Positions 1 to 19,720 of a stretch of 64,000 nt of DNA are shown here, piece after piece (the first letter of the stretch is position 1; each line of letters starts with the position of its first letter). Below the pieces are notes generated by a model that searched no databases, had not been told where the DNA came from, and was given only the letters and a program-made list of their open reading frames with translations. This stretch comes from Tenrec ecaudatus (Eukaryota > Chordata > Mammalia > Afrosoricida > Tenrecidae), in assembly GCF_050624435.1 (NCBI RefSeq), contig NC_134536.1:128472758-128536757 (forward strand), given 5' to 3'. Both the position numbers and the translations under genes were made by a program.

Positions 1-1494
1 CATTCTCAGCCTCCTTTTCCATTGGCTCCCCGCCACTGTCTGCTCTCTCGAGTCGCTCTCGACAGTGCGACCCCAGAGAGATGGTTCTTAGCACAGTGCT
101 CAAGGCCAACCTCGGGATTTTTTTAAAACAAGACTGTGGCACTTAAATGACCTTGCTTTTCAGTTTGTGCTTACCAAAGTTAGCTGCCTTTGAAATAGTT
201 GTTGGATGCTATTGAATCAATTGCTTTCATATTGATCCCTGGTGACAGAGTAGAAGTGACACCAGGAGATGATTTGAAAATTATCTCTGGGCAGTAATTT
301 CAAGTTTATCCAATCTCAGTGGCTTTAGAAAGTCTGGATTCCCAGCGATTTTGAAGTTTCTGCCATTCTGTTCTACATATCCCCCATTAGTTGAGGATTC
401 TTGTATACATTCTTTCATCAAAGCATTCAGCATTAGTACAGGGCATCATTCATTCATTTATAATAAGAACTTGTCCAGGAATAGATTACGAGCCATGTTT
501 CCCAGTTGTTCCCAGGGGAAACGTGAAGAATAAGTGAGGCCAACCCACACCGGGCGGGGCGAGAGGAGGTGCTGGCGTTGTAGGCCGAGTGGGAGGAAGG
601 AGATCTGAGTTTGGCAGGGAAGAACGTGTTCTAGGACTACAGAGGGTGGTGGCTCTGACTGAAACCTGAAACACTGGCAGCACAGTATGAGTGTGGCTTG
701 AAGTTGGAGCCCAAGACAACCAGAGTTGATTAACCAAGTGCCCCCAGCCCCAAGCTTCAGGCCACCCCACCAGCACAGCCCCACGGTGTCTGTTCCCCGC
801 CTAGCCAGAGCCCAGTGTTCGGCCAGCCGTCCTTAGCTGTGAGTGTAACCAAAGGAAAGGTATTGGTTTGCCTTTCCAGAGCCCTGATTGTCCTCAGTGG
901 GGCCTTTTCCTCTGGCCCCACTGAACTGAGGGTCCGTCTGCTAAAAGCCTTAAAAGTAGAAACCCTAAGGGGTCCCCATGGGTGTGAAAAGTGAGTGCTG
1001 CTTCACCACCCTCTTCACTGCCCCCCCCCTCCCCGCCCCAAAACCCCAGCTATTGAAGGCTGTGGCCGTGGAGAACATGCTCCAGTGGGCAAACCATCCT
1101 CTGGTACGTCCCAGCGAGGAGCAAGACCCAACTAGAACTACAGATCTTTGAAGGCACTTTATCTTTAAATTATTAAACTGTTCAGGGGGGCTTCATTTCA
1201 ACTTGTTACACGTCTTGGGCTTTTGCATAAGATTTTGTTTGGAAATGGCCTTCCACACCTAAAAGGTGGGATGGGGCAATCAATCACCCAGGGCTTTATG
1301 GACAGATTCAGAGAGACCCTGGCCAGTGTAGGAGTGGCCAGGTCTAATTTAAAATCTTGGGCACTTTAGGATCTCTGAGGAATCGCGGAGAGCCTCCAGC
1401 TGGTGGTCTTGAGCAGCTACTCTATTCTCAGCGCTCCCCCACCCCGAGTCTGCCTCCTGCCACGTGTGTGCTCCTGATCCGTCTTTCTCTGTAG
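1..1494 (+). other. XPO5 intron, no exon recognised
   Basis: This stretch lies upstream of the first recognisable XPO5 exon and has no segment that matches the preceding part of exportin-5. I treat it as intron. It holds short pyrimidine tracts, including a C-rich run near 1020, but no interspersed repeat that I can name. Confidence 0.6.
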
Positions 1495-4400
1495 GATTAC
1501 CTCAGCCTCTCTTGGAACTCAACAACACTGCAGTGTACAAAACCGTCCTGGAAAGAATGCAGCGTTTCTTCTGCACCCTCTATGAAAACTGGTAAGGAAA
1601 GAAGGCCACCCCTCCCATGTCCAGCCTGTTGCCTACTCTTCATGGAACTCTGGGAGGCAGCCAGCTGGGGTTTGTGTTCAGGGGTGCTGGGAACGGGCGG
1701 CTGACCTGTGTGCACCCGACACCCAGGGCCTTCACCTGTTACATAGCCCTCTAATCAGCCAAGCTTCTGGAGGGCCTGTCATTAATGTGAATCACATAGG
1801 GTGTGAGCTAAGGGTCCTAAAAGCAGCGTACTTTTCACTTACGATCAAAGATCAAGTCCACACCTCCCAAGGACACTGATGGAGCTAAAGGTCTTGTGCA
1901 CAGTCTTCTTTCTCAGAGATTAGAAGTGAAACCCCCTGTCGGCAGGACTGCTGGTAACAGGTGCGATGCCCCCTTTACAGCTTCCACATCCTCGGAAAAG
2001 CGGGCCCCGCCATGCAGCAAGACTTCTACACCGTGGAGGGCCTCGCCGCCCAGCTGCTCAGCTCGGCCTTCGTCAACTTGAACAGCATCCCCGACTACCG
2101 GCTCAGACCCATGCTCCATATCCTTTAAAGTCACGGAGGGGCCCAGCCACAGGCTAGTAGATCAGAGGCAGAAATACCTTTGTAGGACCCTGGAGGCGGC
2201 CAGTCGTGTGGAGATGGGTCATTGATCTCTGAGTTCATCTGGTCCTGGTGATGGACGGAACAGAACAAACCTAAAGGCCATGCAGGGGTTCTGGGAAGCT
2301 CTTTGCTGCCGCTATTGTACAAGCATTTTCCTCAGGGGCCAATCTCTCCCCTCACACTTCTTGGGGCCACAGAAGGTGAAGCGTGTGTCCCTGTGTTAGC
2401 TCAGGTGCCTCCCCTTTGAAGTAGCAGGCCCCCCCCCACCTTTTTCATCGGTTGTATTGGCATTCCACCCACATGTCATACAAGGCGGTAATGCAGCACA
2501 TCAAGAGCAGTTTAGTCGTCACCACAGTCAGTTTTAGAACATTTTCTTCTTCCTTGTGCTCATTGTTTCTCATGTGGTTATTATTTAAATGGTGGCAAAA
2601 ATATACACCACAAAGCAGTCTCCATTCAACTTCTCCCTGTATAATTCCGTGCCGTTGATTGTACTCTTGGTGGCCTATGTTCTTGACATCCTTTTCCAGG
2701 TTCTCCCACCATCGACATAAAACTTTCGGAAGTGGTGCCTTCAGGCTTCATCCTCATTCTGATTCACATGGCTTATTTTTTTAACCATTTTATTGGGGGC
2801 TCGTACAGCTCTTAATATCACAATCCAGACATAGACCCATTGTGTCCAGCACACTTGCACATATGTTGCCTTCATTATTTTCTTTTTTTTGCCATCATTT
2901 TCAAAACATTTTCTTTCTATTTGAGCCCTTGATAACAGCTCATTTTACCCCCTCCATTTTGAACCCTTGATAATTTATAAATTATCGGTTTTTTCATGTC
3001 TTACACCAACTGCTGTCTCCCTTCACCCACTTTTCTGTTGTCCTTCCCCCTAGGAGGGGGTTGTATGTTGATCATTGTGATTGGTTCCCACTTTCTCCCG
3101 CCACCTTACCCTTACCCTTACCCTCACCCTCCTGGTATCGCTACTCTCATTATTGGTCCTGAGGGGTTTATCTGCCCTGGGTTCTCTGTTTCCAGTTCTT
3201 ACCTGTACCCGTGTATGTGCTCTGGTCTAGCCGGATTTGTAAGGTAGAATTGGGGTCATGACAGTGGGGGGAGGAAGCATGAAAGAACTAGAGGAAACTT
3301 GTATGTTTTGTCAGTGCTACACTGCACCCTGACTGGCTCGTCTCTATGGTTTGTTTGTTTAACTCTTTGTGAGACTATTTCTTCCCTGAAGTGAAGATCT
3401 GAGGAGGCTGGTGCATGGGCAGGCTCATCCAGGGATGGCGCTCTCCTTACCTCCCTGCTTTGGGGCAGCGAGAGCTTGCTTGTGTCTGTGCTGCCTGTTA
3501 AAAAGGACCATCATCGAGTCAAATGTATCTTGAGTAACCACGCAGCTTAGGATCTTAGGAAAAGAGCTTGAATATTTTCACCTACTAGTCCAGGATGTTC
3601 TTGGCGTGTTGCAAGTCCTTTGGGGGCTGAGTGCCCCCGGATGCATGCAGTAGTGTGCCTCCAGACTGTCTCCATCCTGTCCAGGGAGGGGTGCTGTTTT
3701 GGAGGTGGACTGTGTGAGTGCACTCAGGCTCCTTGACCTGCTGTGCCATGGGTCTTCGTGAAGCCTCTGGTGCTCTGCTGCCCCCCGGAGCACTGTGAAG
3801 CCCTGGTGTCACCCATCCTTGGCCCTCTCTTCACCTACCTGCACATGGTAAGTGAAAGAGAGCTGGCAGTATTTTGGGGGGCAGGGTCCCCTGGAAGTGC
3901 TCTCCCCAACCCTGCCTGGGCGGCTCTGCCCTACTGACAGTCACAGTGGGCTGAGCAGCCCCTGCAGAAATAAGGTAGTTCAGTTTCTCTTGAAGACTCA
4001 GATTGTGCACTTCCCTAACCTCCTGTGTGAAGGAGAGGGGGCTGGTGACTCAAGGGTCTGGAACTGGGCGGGCCAGGTGGATAGGGCCAGAACCACCCAG
4101 GAATCCTGCAATGTTAACGTGCCCTGCACAGATGTGCAATGCATGCAATGCTGCCCTCGTCTGGCGGTGGCGGAGGTTGCAGAACTTTCTGGCTTCAGGG
4201 GGTCCGACTAGACTCTGCCATTGATTGGTTCATTTAGACCGAGAACAGACTCCACTACTCTGGTCTGCTTCAGTGCTCCCCAATTCTAGTACTTAAACTC
4301 CTCTTCCCCCCACCCCCCAGCGGCTGTCCCAGAAATGGCAAGTCATCAACCAGAGGAGCTTGCTGTGGTAAGAAAGAAACCTTGCTTCTTTCGAGTTGGG

Positions 4401-7398
4401 ACAGCAGGCAGCCCTGCCACCGGCCCTTCGTAGGAGACCCGGAGGCTCCAGTGTGGGCCAAGGCTCACACTGTGAACCACAGAGCTGTGGTTCTGTGACA
4501 AGCTCCCGGGGGGTCTCAGTGGGTCATCACGATCCATCCCGTAGAACGCGGCCCAGGAGGTGGTGGGCTCAAGGGTCTGGTGACAGTCGCTCTCTGGAAC
4601 TTGGCCCCCTGCTTCTGTGCAGTGGAGAAGATGAGGCTGCAGAGGAAAACCCTGAGTCTCAAGAGATGTTGGAGGAGCAGCTGGTGAGGATGCTAACCCG
4701 AGAGGTCATGGATCTCATCAGTAAGTGGCACGTGGGGGCGGGACACAGGAGAATGCTCCCCACCCAACCCGTGACAGACACATGCAGCGATGCCTGCATC
4801 AGCAGTCCCGGCAGTGACCACTAGTCTACTAGAGAGAGTCTAGGTGGGCCTCATGCCATCCCAGGGGTGGGTTCTGAATTGAGTTGAATTGTGTTTACTT
4901 GTGTTTGTTTATACGTAGGAGGAAATGGTGTGAAATAGCAGAGATTACAAATAGGCTGGGTTTTACCAAAGCTTGCTAAACGCCGGGACTTGGAGATTGC
5001 GAATTATCATTTTTCTGGAAATGTTGAAGGAAACCTTACTGGGCCTTGAATCTGCTTAAAATCCACAGTAGGAAGGATGGGGTGGTGGGTTTTGTATCAG
5101 GCATCCTTGCTTGCTTACTCGCCTGAGAATTCTGTCAGTTCCCCAGTTCATTGAATTTGTGGAGGGACCAGAATGCGGTCTGATCAAGCACATCCTTCTC
5201 CCTCATTCTGGAGCTGGCTTTGTATCCAGATAGTACACCCCCTCCCCCCTCCCCTGCCCAGAGATCCTCCCCTCAAAGTAACCCCGCTCTTTTGCTCTAG
5301 CTGTTTGCTGTGTGTCCAAGAAAGGTGCGGACCACACAGCTGCCCCCGCTGCAGATGGAGATGGTGAGTGAGTGGGCTGCCTGACTGTGGGAGGTCTGGT
5401 TCTAAGTATTGTTCCTCATAGAAGCAGGCCGGTGCCTGTAGGAGTTCTTACCCTGGTTGTCTGGCGTGGGTGAGAAGCCGTACGAGGGGCTGTCCTCTGT
5501 CCTGATCCCTGTCCTAGCATGACTGTCCTTGCCCGCCCGTCAGGTTCCCTTCCCTTGCTTCTTGACGCCTCTACAAAGTTCCCTGACCACCTTCTCCAGA
5601 GCAGCAAGTGCGCCGCCCCGTGACCTCTGCTGTGTCTCTTTGTAGTACTTACTGCTAGCCCCCGTTTGTTGACATGCTCATTCATTGTCTTCTCCACTAG
5701 GATGCTAACTCCCATCAGGATTTGTTCACGGAATAAGATGCTAAGCATTAACAGCTCTTTGAGCTATTCCCACTACATCTCATTTCTCACGACTGCATCC
5801 TAGCCTCTCCCAGAACCTCTCCTGGCAAAGCCCAGTACCACACAGACCTCGTCAGTGCCCCATCAGTGCGGGAGACTCCAGTTGTTCTTTGCAGTTCAGA
5901 CTCCCACCGCCTCTGTCCTTGTCTGTCCTCAGAGGCGAGAACTCACCATTTTGCCCTCTGCTTGCAGATGAAGAGATGATGGCCACAGAGGTCACCCCCT
6001 CGGCCATGGCTGAGCTCACAGACCTGGGCAAGTGTCTGATGAAGCATGAGGTGAGCCCCTGCGCCCCCAGAGTGGTTGGGTGGCACTCCTACATCGGAGG
6101 GAGCCCCTATTTCACAAAGGACTTGGACAGCAGGGGAAATGCAGGACCTTGGCCAAAGACTCAGAATGAAAACCGCAAAAGCACAAGTCCCCACACCTTG
6201 ACCTCATGTTCAGCCTCGCCTGGGTTCCTGCTAGAAGTGGTTTTTTCCTTGCTGGTGGGGGGTGGGGTGGGGTGGCCTACCTGCTGTACAGAAAGAGAAA
6301 AAATAAAGTGGCTTATCTTAAGCGGCGGGATTCACTTCCTGCAAGCAAGGATAGATGGTTGTACTTAACTCTCCTCCTTTCGCTCAGGAGGTCTGTACGG
6401 CTCTGTTGATCACCGCCTTCAATTCCCTGGCCTGGAAGGATACTCTGTCCTGCCAGAGGACGACCACACAGCTCTGCTGGCCTCTCCTCAAACAAGTACG
6501 GCTCGTCGCCATCCCTTCCCTTCCCTTCCCCAAGGGAAGCACCATGGGAGCAGGGGCAGGCGATGTGAGTCCCCCCTTTGTCCCTAAGCAATTTGGTCTC
6601 CCCAGGTGCTGACAGGGACCCTGCTAGCAGATGCAGTCACGTGGCTCTTCACCAGTGTGCTGAGGGGCCTGCAGATCCACGGCCAGCACGACGGGTGCAT
6701 GGCTTCACTGGTCCACCTGGCCTTCCAGATCTACGAGGCGCTGGTGAGCGGTCACATGCCCTGGCCTCACGCTCTGTGCTCCCAGTCAGTCGGACCTCTC
6801 CCTACTGTCTGCAGGTTAAGCACGGGCTGCTCACTGCCAGGTTGGCAGTTAAGACGCAGCTCTCTGCTCCCACAAAGAGTTAGTCATGGGTTTGGGGGTT
6901 TGGGCCTGGCCAGTTATAGGAATCGAGATGGTGGTGAGGCTCCAATCGACAACACTGTTTGTCCCCGCTTGTCAGCGCCCGAGATACCTGGAGATACGCA
7001 CTGTGATGGAGCAGATCCCCGAAATGCAGAAGGACTCTCTGGACCAGTTTGACTGCAAGCTTCTGAACCCCTCCCTGCAGAAAGTACCTGACAAGCGCCG
7101 GAAGGACCAATTCAAGCGCCTCAAGGACCAATTCAAGCACCTCATTGCTGGCTGCATTGGGGTGAGCCTTCCCTAGCGCCCCCAGGGGGTGGGGGCGGTG
7201 AGCCTGCTGTTGTCATTGGTCAGGGCCCAGATTTAGTTTCTTCTCGTGTGTTATCCACAGAAGCCCTTGGGGGAGCAGTTCCGGAAAGAAGTCCACATTA
7301 AGAACCTCCCCTCACTTTTCAAAAAGATGAAGCCAATGCTGGAGGCAGACGGACTGGAAAATGAAGAGAGCGTCCTGGCCACCATCTTTGAACCCTGA
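1495..7398 (+). CDS. XPO5: Exportin-5, C-terminal third (11 exons, partial)
   Basis: XPO5 is a karyopherin of the importin-beta family. With Ran-GTP it carries pre-microRNA hairpins and other structured RNAs from nucleus to cytoplasm. The coding exons I place are 1495-1591, 1981-2117, 3750-3847, 4321-4367, 4623-4720, 5301-5363, 5968-6050, 6388-6495, 6606-6743, 6976-7161 and 7261-7398 (TGA at 7396-7398). Phases join without a break and give about 397 residues of the roughly 1200-residue protein, all in the C-terminal helical-repeat region. Signature stretches include LERMQRFF, PILGPLFTYLHM, MLTREVMDLI and the terminal ATIFEP. Two things are odd. The second intron (2118-3749) has U12-type signals and lacks an AG acceptor. 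The 6976-7161 exon carries a tandem 7-residue duplication (KDQFKRL then KDQFKHL) where the human protein, as I remember it, has one copy. The gene starts outside the window. Confidence 0.97.
2118..3749 (+). other. XPO5: U12-type (minor spliceosome) intron of XPO5, apparent AT-AT ends
   Basis: The intron begins ATATCCTTT (2118-2126), an exact match to the AT-AC class U12 donor. Near its end, TCCTTGAC (3730-3737) fits the U12 branch-point consensus TCCTTRAC, with the branch A at 3736, 13 nt before the intron end. Reading phase requires the downstream exon to start at 3750 (the split codon C|GG gives Arg, then VFVKP), so the last two intron bases are AT, not AC or AG. The intron also contains an L1 3'-UTR insertion. 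The class is clear from the sequence; use of an AT 3' end is inferred from frame. Confidence 0.85.
2782..3350 (-). repeat. L1 3'-UTR in XPO5 U12 intron
   Basis: The plus strand begins 'accattttattgggggctcg' and continues through 'cacaatccagacatagaccc' to 'ctgactggctcgtctc'. The same 3'-UTR family recurs at 10967, 35740, 52762 and 58270. A short (cttacc)n run lies near 3105-3131. Confidence 0.75.
7102..7143 (+). repeat. XPO5: 21-bp in-frame tandem duplication in XPO5 exon
   Basis: 7102-7122 and 7123-7143 are consecutive 21-bp units with a single difference (cgc versus cac, Arg to His). They encode KDQFKRL and KDQFKHL in frame between DKRR and IAGCIG. No stop or shift results. Confidence 0.95.
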
Positions 7399-8759
7399 AT
7401 CAAGTTTCTGGGCAGCCTACCTTGTCATCTCTTCCTCCTCCTCTTAGCCACTCTAGGTCCCTCTCCACTGCCACCTGCTTCCCCCATTGTCCACCTGGAG
7501 GGGTATTCCAGGTGTGGAGCTGCGAGAACGGGCCCTCCTGTGGGCCAGAAGCCGGGACAACGGAGTCCGAGAGAGGGAGGGAAGGAGGACCTCGGCCACC
7601 CAGGCTGGATCTCCTAGGTGTCTCCAAGGGAGAAGCTGGGGCAGAGCAGCCCTTCTCCCCAGACCCTCCCACCCGTGCTCGGTGCAGGACCCAACACTGA
7701 GACCAGTGCTTGCAGCCAGGGTTTCTGCTGGGTCACTGTGCCCCCGACCCCCTTGCCCACTGGCATGTCGGGTCAGCTGCCGAGTGCCAAAACGAATTTG
7801 GCCAGCTCTCATTTTCTTCAGAGCAAGTATCCAGCCCTCTAATGGGAGCCGTGATACAGGCAATTACTACTAAGCCCTGAGCGCGATAACCAAGCCATGG
7901 CCAGAGATTGGAGCTCTCGCATCTTGCCCTTCAACCAGAGAGCCCTGCGTCCACTCAGGCCCAAGAGCCACAGCACCCTAGGGCGTGTCTCATGACACCA
8001 TCAAGGAGGATGCAGACCAACTGTGCTACATCCGGGACGAGTAGCTGACAGCCACTGGTCTCCTAGGTGAGTCCAGGTGCCTTCAAAAATTGCACGGTCT
8101 TTCAGGTCCCTGGTTACTCATCCTATTTCCCAGCACCACCTGCTCCGAGTCTCTGGTCCATTCTGAAGGGCAGAGGGAACATGGCTGCAAGGTCCTAGCA
8201 CTGAGGTGATGTCAGGCCCACAGCCTGCTGCCATCCACTGCGCAGTCTCATGCCATCCCTGCCCCCTTCAGGCAGCTCTGTGGAGGCGGTCTCCCTGCAA
8301 ACAGGACAGCCGCCTAATGCGGGGCCGGGCCTTGGAAGACATAGTTGTATTTATTGTGTTGTAATATTTTTAACATCTTGTGACTTCATGCTAGAAGTTT
8401 TCTATTGTTTATAGAACCTTTTTTGTAGAAACATTAACTCTAAAGCACATGTGCATGTCAGTAAAATTCTCAGTTTTATATAGAAGGGTCCCCCTCTGCC
8501 TTCTTCCTGCCCTGCCATCAGTTATGTATTTCAGGGCCCTTGCTCAGCCAAAGGCTGCAGGCCAGCAGCCAGATCACTCTTCCCTGGCCCTGGACCCTCC
8601 ATTCTCAGCATCTAACAGTCCTTTCACGGGGGTCACCCAAAAATGTTACTGACCCCAATCTGGCACTTCTCAAGACACACTGATCTGACACCTGAGACCT
8701 CATTTATCTTTGGGCCAAAACCAGGGTGCTGACAAAAAGGATTTTTGTTTAAACGTGAG

Positions 8760-8765
8760 TTTATT
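8760..8765 (-). terminator. POLR1C: POLR1C poly(A) signal
   Basis: tttatt on the plus strand reads AATAAA on the minus strand, about 180 nt beyond the POLR1C stop codon. No better minus-strand signal lies closer to the stop. Confidence 0.65.
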
Positions 8766-8831
8766 TACATGAAAGGCCTTACAAAGGCATGATATAATTC
8801 ATGGCACATTTAACAAAATGTATTGTTTGAA

Positions 8832-8837
8832 AATAAA
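8832..8837 (+). terminator. XPO5: Candidate distal XPO5 poly(A) signal
   Basis: Plain AATAAA on the plus strand, 1.43 kb past the XPO5 stop. It lies inside the POLR1C 3' UTR, so use of both signals makes the two mRNAs overlap by roughly 70-100 nt. Confidence 0.45.
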
Positions 8838-8944
8838 GCTAGAACTGTCCCAGAAAGCCCAGGACCTTCCATCCCAATGGTTTGGTAGCAGCACTGGGTG
8901 CAGGTGAGAACCCAGTTTTCAGCGAGGGCCAGGGCAAACAAAGC

Positions 8945-17459
<8,515 letters not shown>

Positions 17460-18278
17460 TGATGACACGTGGTCTCTTTGATGGGGTCTCCTGCTGCCCA
17501 CTCGCCAGGGCTGCTGAACTGGCGGCCAGGATGGCAGGCACTGCAGCCCAGCCAGGCAAAAAGTGGGTCAGCCCCTCTGAGGCCCCCTCACCACCCATCC
17601 CTGCCTTCCTCTTTCTCTCTCCCAGTGTCTAGCTAAATATAGACTGGGTAATTAAAACATTGATTGAAGTCTGGGACGGCGGCTCCCGTGCCAGTAGTCC
17701 TGCCTGCCACTCTGCTTCCTGTGCCGGCAGCTGTGCCGTCTGTCCGTCCATCCGCAGTGGTCACGTCACCTGTTCCCTGTTCTGTGCCCTCACCAGAGGC
17801 CCGGATGAAGGTGGGACAGGCCAGAGTACATAGGAAACAGGGTTGAATGTGGAGCCTGCTCCTGAGGGCAGGGGGCACTGGCGGACCCACGAGCAGCAGG
17901 AAGCCCCAAGTGCAAGAGCTCCAGGTCTGGGGAGCAGAGTGCACCCACTCCCTTGGAAGACAGGGGAGCAGTAACTCCGGGACAGGAGCTTCCAGACGTG
18001 ACGCGCTCCTGTTTGAAGCCACACTTGACTTTGCCCTGGGTGTACTAAAGAAGGTCAAAGAAAACGAGATCCAGTCGAGTGTTTTCTCTGTGCTGTGTCT
18101 TCCTTCGGGAGTGCTGTTGTTCTGTAGTCAGAAATCCCAGCCCTGGCCGCCCTTGCTGGCCACAGGCTTCCGTTGGCTTCAGTAAGGCGTGACTCCGGTG
18201 CCAAGTGGAGAATCGGGCCATTGGACTTCCCTTCACTGCACTCATGTTTCCCTTAGATTTATTTTTTTAAAACCCTCC
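17460..18278. other. YIPF3-LRRC73 spacer, nothing recognised
   Basis: Unique-looking DNA with no coding exon or repeat that I can name. Open frames on both strands have no domain content. Confidence 0.5.
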
Positions 18279-18370
18279 TAGGAACCCTGGTGGTGTAGTG
18301 GTTACACGTTGGGCTGCTAACTGCAAGGTTGGCAGTTCAAAACTGCCAGCTGCTCACTGCCGCCGCTCCA
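18279..18370 (+). repeat. AfroSINE head fragment
   Basis: 'ggaaccctggtggtgtagtg' followed by 'ttacacgttgggctgctaac' is one of the best conserved AfroSINE heads in the window. The second half is lost or decayed. Confidence 0.85.
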
Positions 18371-18719
18371 GGCCCGCTGTTTATTTTGGCTACTCCATCT
18401 CACAGGGCTGAAATGCCATAAGGGCATCATGGAGCCCCAAGCCCGTGGGGGAAGGGTGTCACGGGCCCTCTACCAGCAGGCTGCTTTGAGGACCTTTAAG
18501 GGGCAGCACAAGTTGGCCTTGCCGTGCAGTCGTCCTTGGCGCGTGGCTGGCGGGCACTCCTCGCTAGCCGGAACTCCCACGCATGCCCGCGCAGCGCCTG
18601 GCTTCATGGGGAGGTGGAGCGAGGAATAGCCGGGGAGGGCATGGGGTGTCACATTCTGGAGAGTCGGGAATCTAGCCAAAGGAACGGAGCCGGGAATGGT
18701 CTCAAACTCCCCTGACAAG

Positions 18720-19720
18720 AGGACCCTTCATGCCCCTGTCCCCGCGCGCGCGCACGGTTGTTTCTCAGTCCCCCTACCGCCGACCCCCCTGTCCCAGGCC
18801 TTAGCCCCGTGCCCTTCTCTCTACCTGCCCCCGGCCCCACACGCAAGGGAAAGGTGTCCCCGTGCCCGGAAACACCCGGAGCCGCGTGGCCCACCCGGGC
18901 GGGGGCGGGGCCCGCAGCGTGACGCTGCCGTTGCCATGGGGACGAGCCGGCCGCCCGGCGGCGCAGGCGAAGCTGAAGCCGGAGCTGCCGGCCGCCTCCC
19001 GCCCGCGCCGGGCTCTCGCTGCGGCGCCCGTGACCGGGCTCCCGGGGCTGTGGAGGAGCCGGGCCGAGAGGCAGCGGGCGCGGCCTCCGATCGGGGCCGG
19101 TCCCGCGCGCCCTAAACGGAGCCCCCCACCCCCCGAGCCGCCGCCACCGCAGGGGACGCGGAGCAGCTCCCGCCCGGCCCGGACCAGGCGCCCCAACTCG
19201 CCTCCCAGACACGGACGGCACGGTCCGCCCCGTCCCCCGCGCTGCGCGACCTCAGCCGGCCGGCGACCTCGGCGTGCCCGCCACCCGCTCCCCGCTCCGG
19301 CGCGCTTCGGAGCCCCCGGGCCGCTCGGTCCCCGGCCCGGGCCGCTGCCCCAGCCCCGCCGGCGGCCCTGCAAACCTCGGCCCGGGCCCCGGAGGCCCCG
19401 CCGCAGGCACAATGCTGCCCAGCTCCATCCAGATCTCCGGGGAGCCGCTGTCAGGCGCCGAGGTGCGGGACATCTGCCGCGGCCTGCGAGACAACGCCGT
19501 GCGCCTGCTCTCCCTGCGCGGCTGCCGCCTCTGCGACCGCGACTTCGGCCGCATCTGCCGGGCGCTGGCGGGAGCCACGTCCCTGGCGCAGCTCAACCTT
19601 AACCTGGGCGTCGTGTCCAGCCCCAGCCGCATCAAGCAGCTGGCGGAGGCGCTGCGGACCAACCGCTCCATCCAGTCCCTCTTGTGAGTGCCCCCCCTCG
19701 CAAGGGGGCCCCCGGGCACC
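18720..19720 (+). promoter_or_regulatory. LRRC73: CpG island and 5' region of LRRC73
   Basis: A strongly GC- and CpG-rich block ending in LRRC73 coding exon 1. No TATA box is obvious, and the transcription start cannot be fixed by eye. Confidence 0.75.

Larger units (their letters stand above)
7399..8837 (+). other. XPO5: XPO5 3' untranslated region
   Basis: After the TGA the sequence turns from GC-rich (7400-8330) to AT-rich (8340-8480). AATAAA at 8832-8837 is the best plus-strand poly(A) signal; AGTAAA near 8459 is a weaker alternative. If the distal signal is used, the transcript overlaps the POLR1C 3' end on the other strand. There is no coding exon here; several open frames at 7420-7870 have no recognisable content. 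Confidence 0.6.

Noticed and set aside
3105-3131. Telomere-like (cttacc)n run
   Set aside because: The unit is CCCTTA, not the vertebrate telomere CCCTAA, and it sits inside an L1 3' UTR.
3762-3763. Downstream AG as the acceptor of the XPO5 U12 intron
   Set aside because: Using it would remove 14 exon bases and break the frame; the 3750 start keeps the protein intact.
18862-19602. 246-codon open frame across the LRRC73 CpG island
   Set aside because: It is in a different frame from LRRC73, and its Pro/Arg-rich content is typical of CpG islands.
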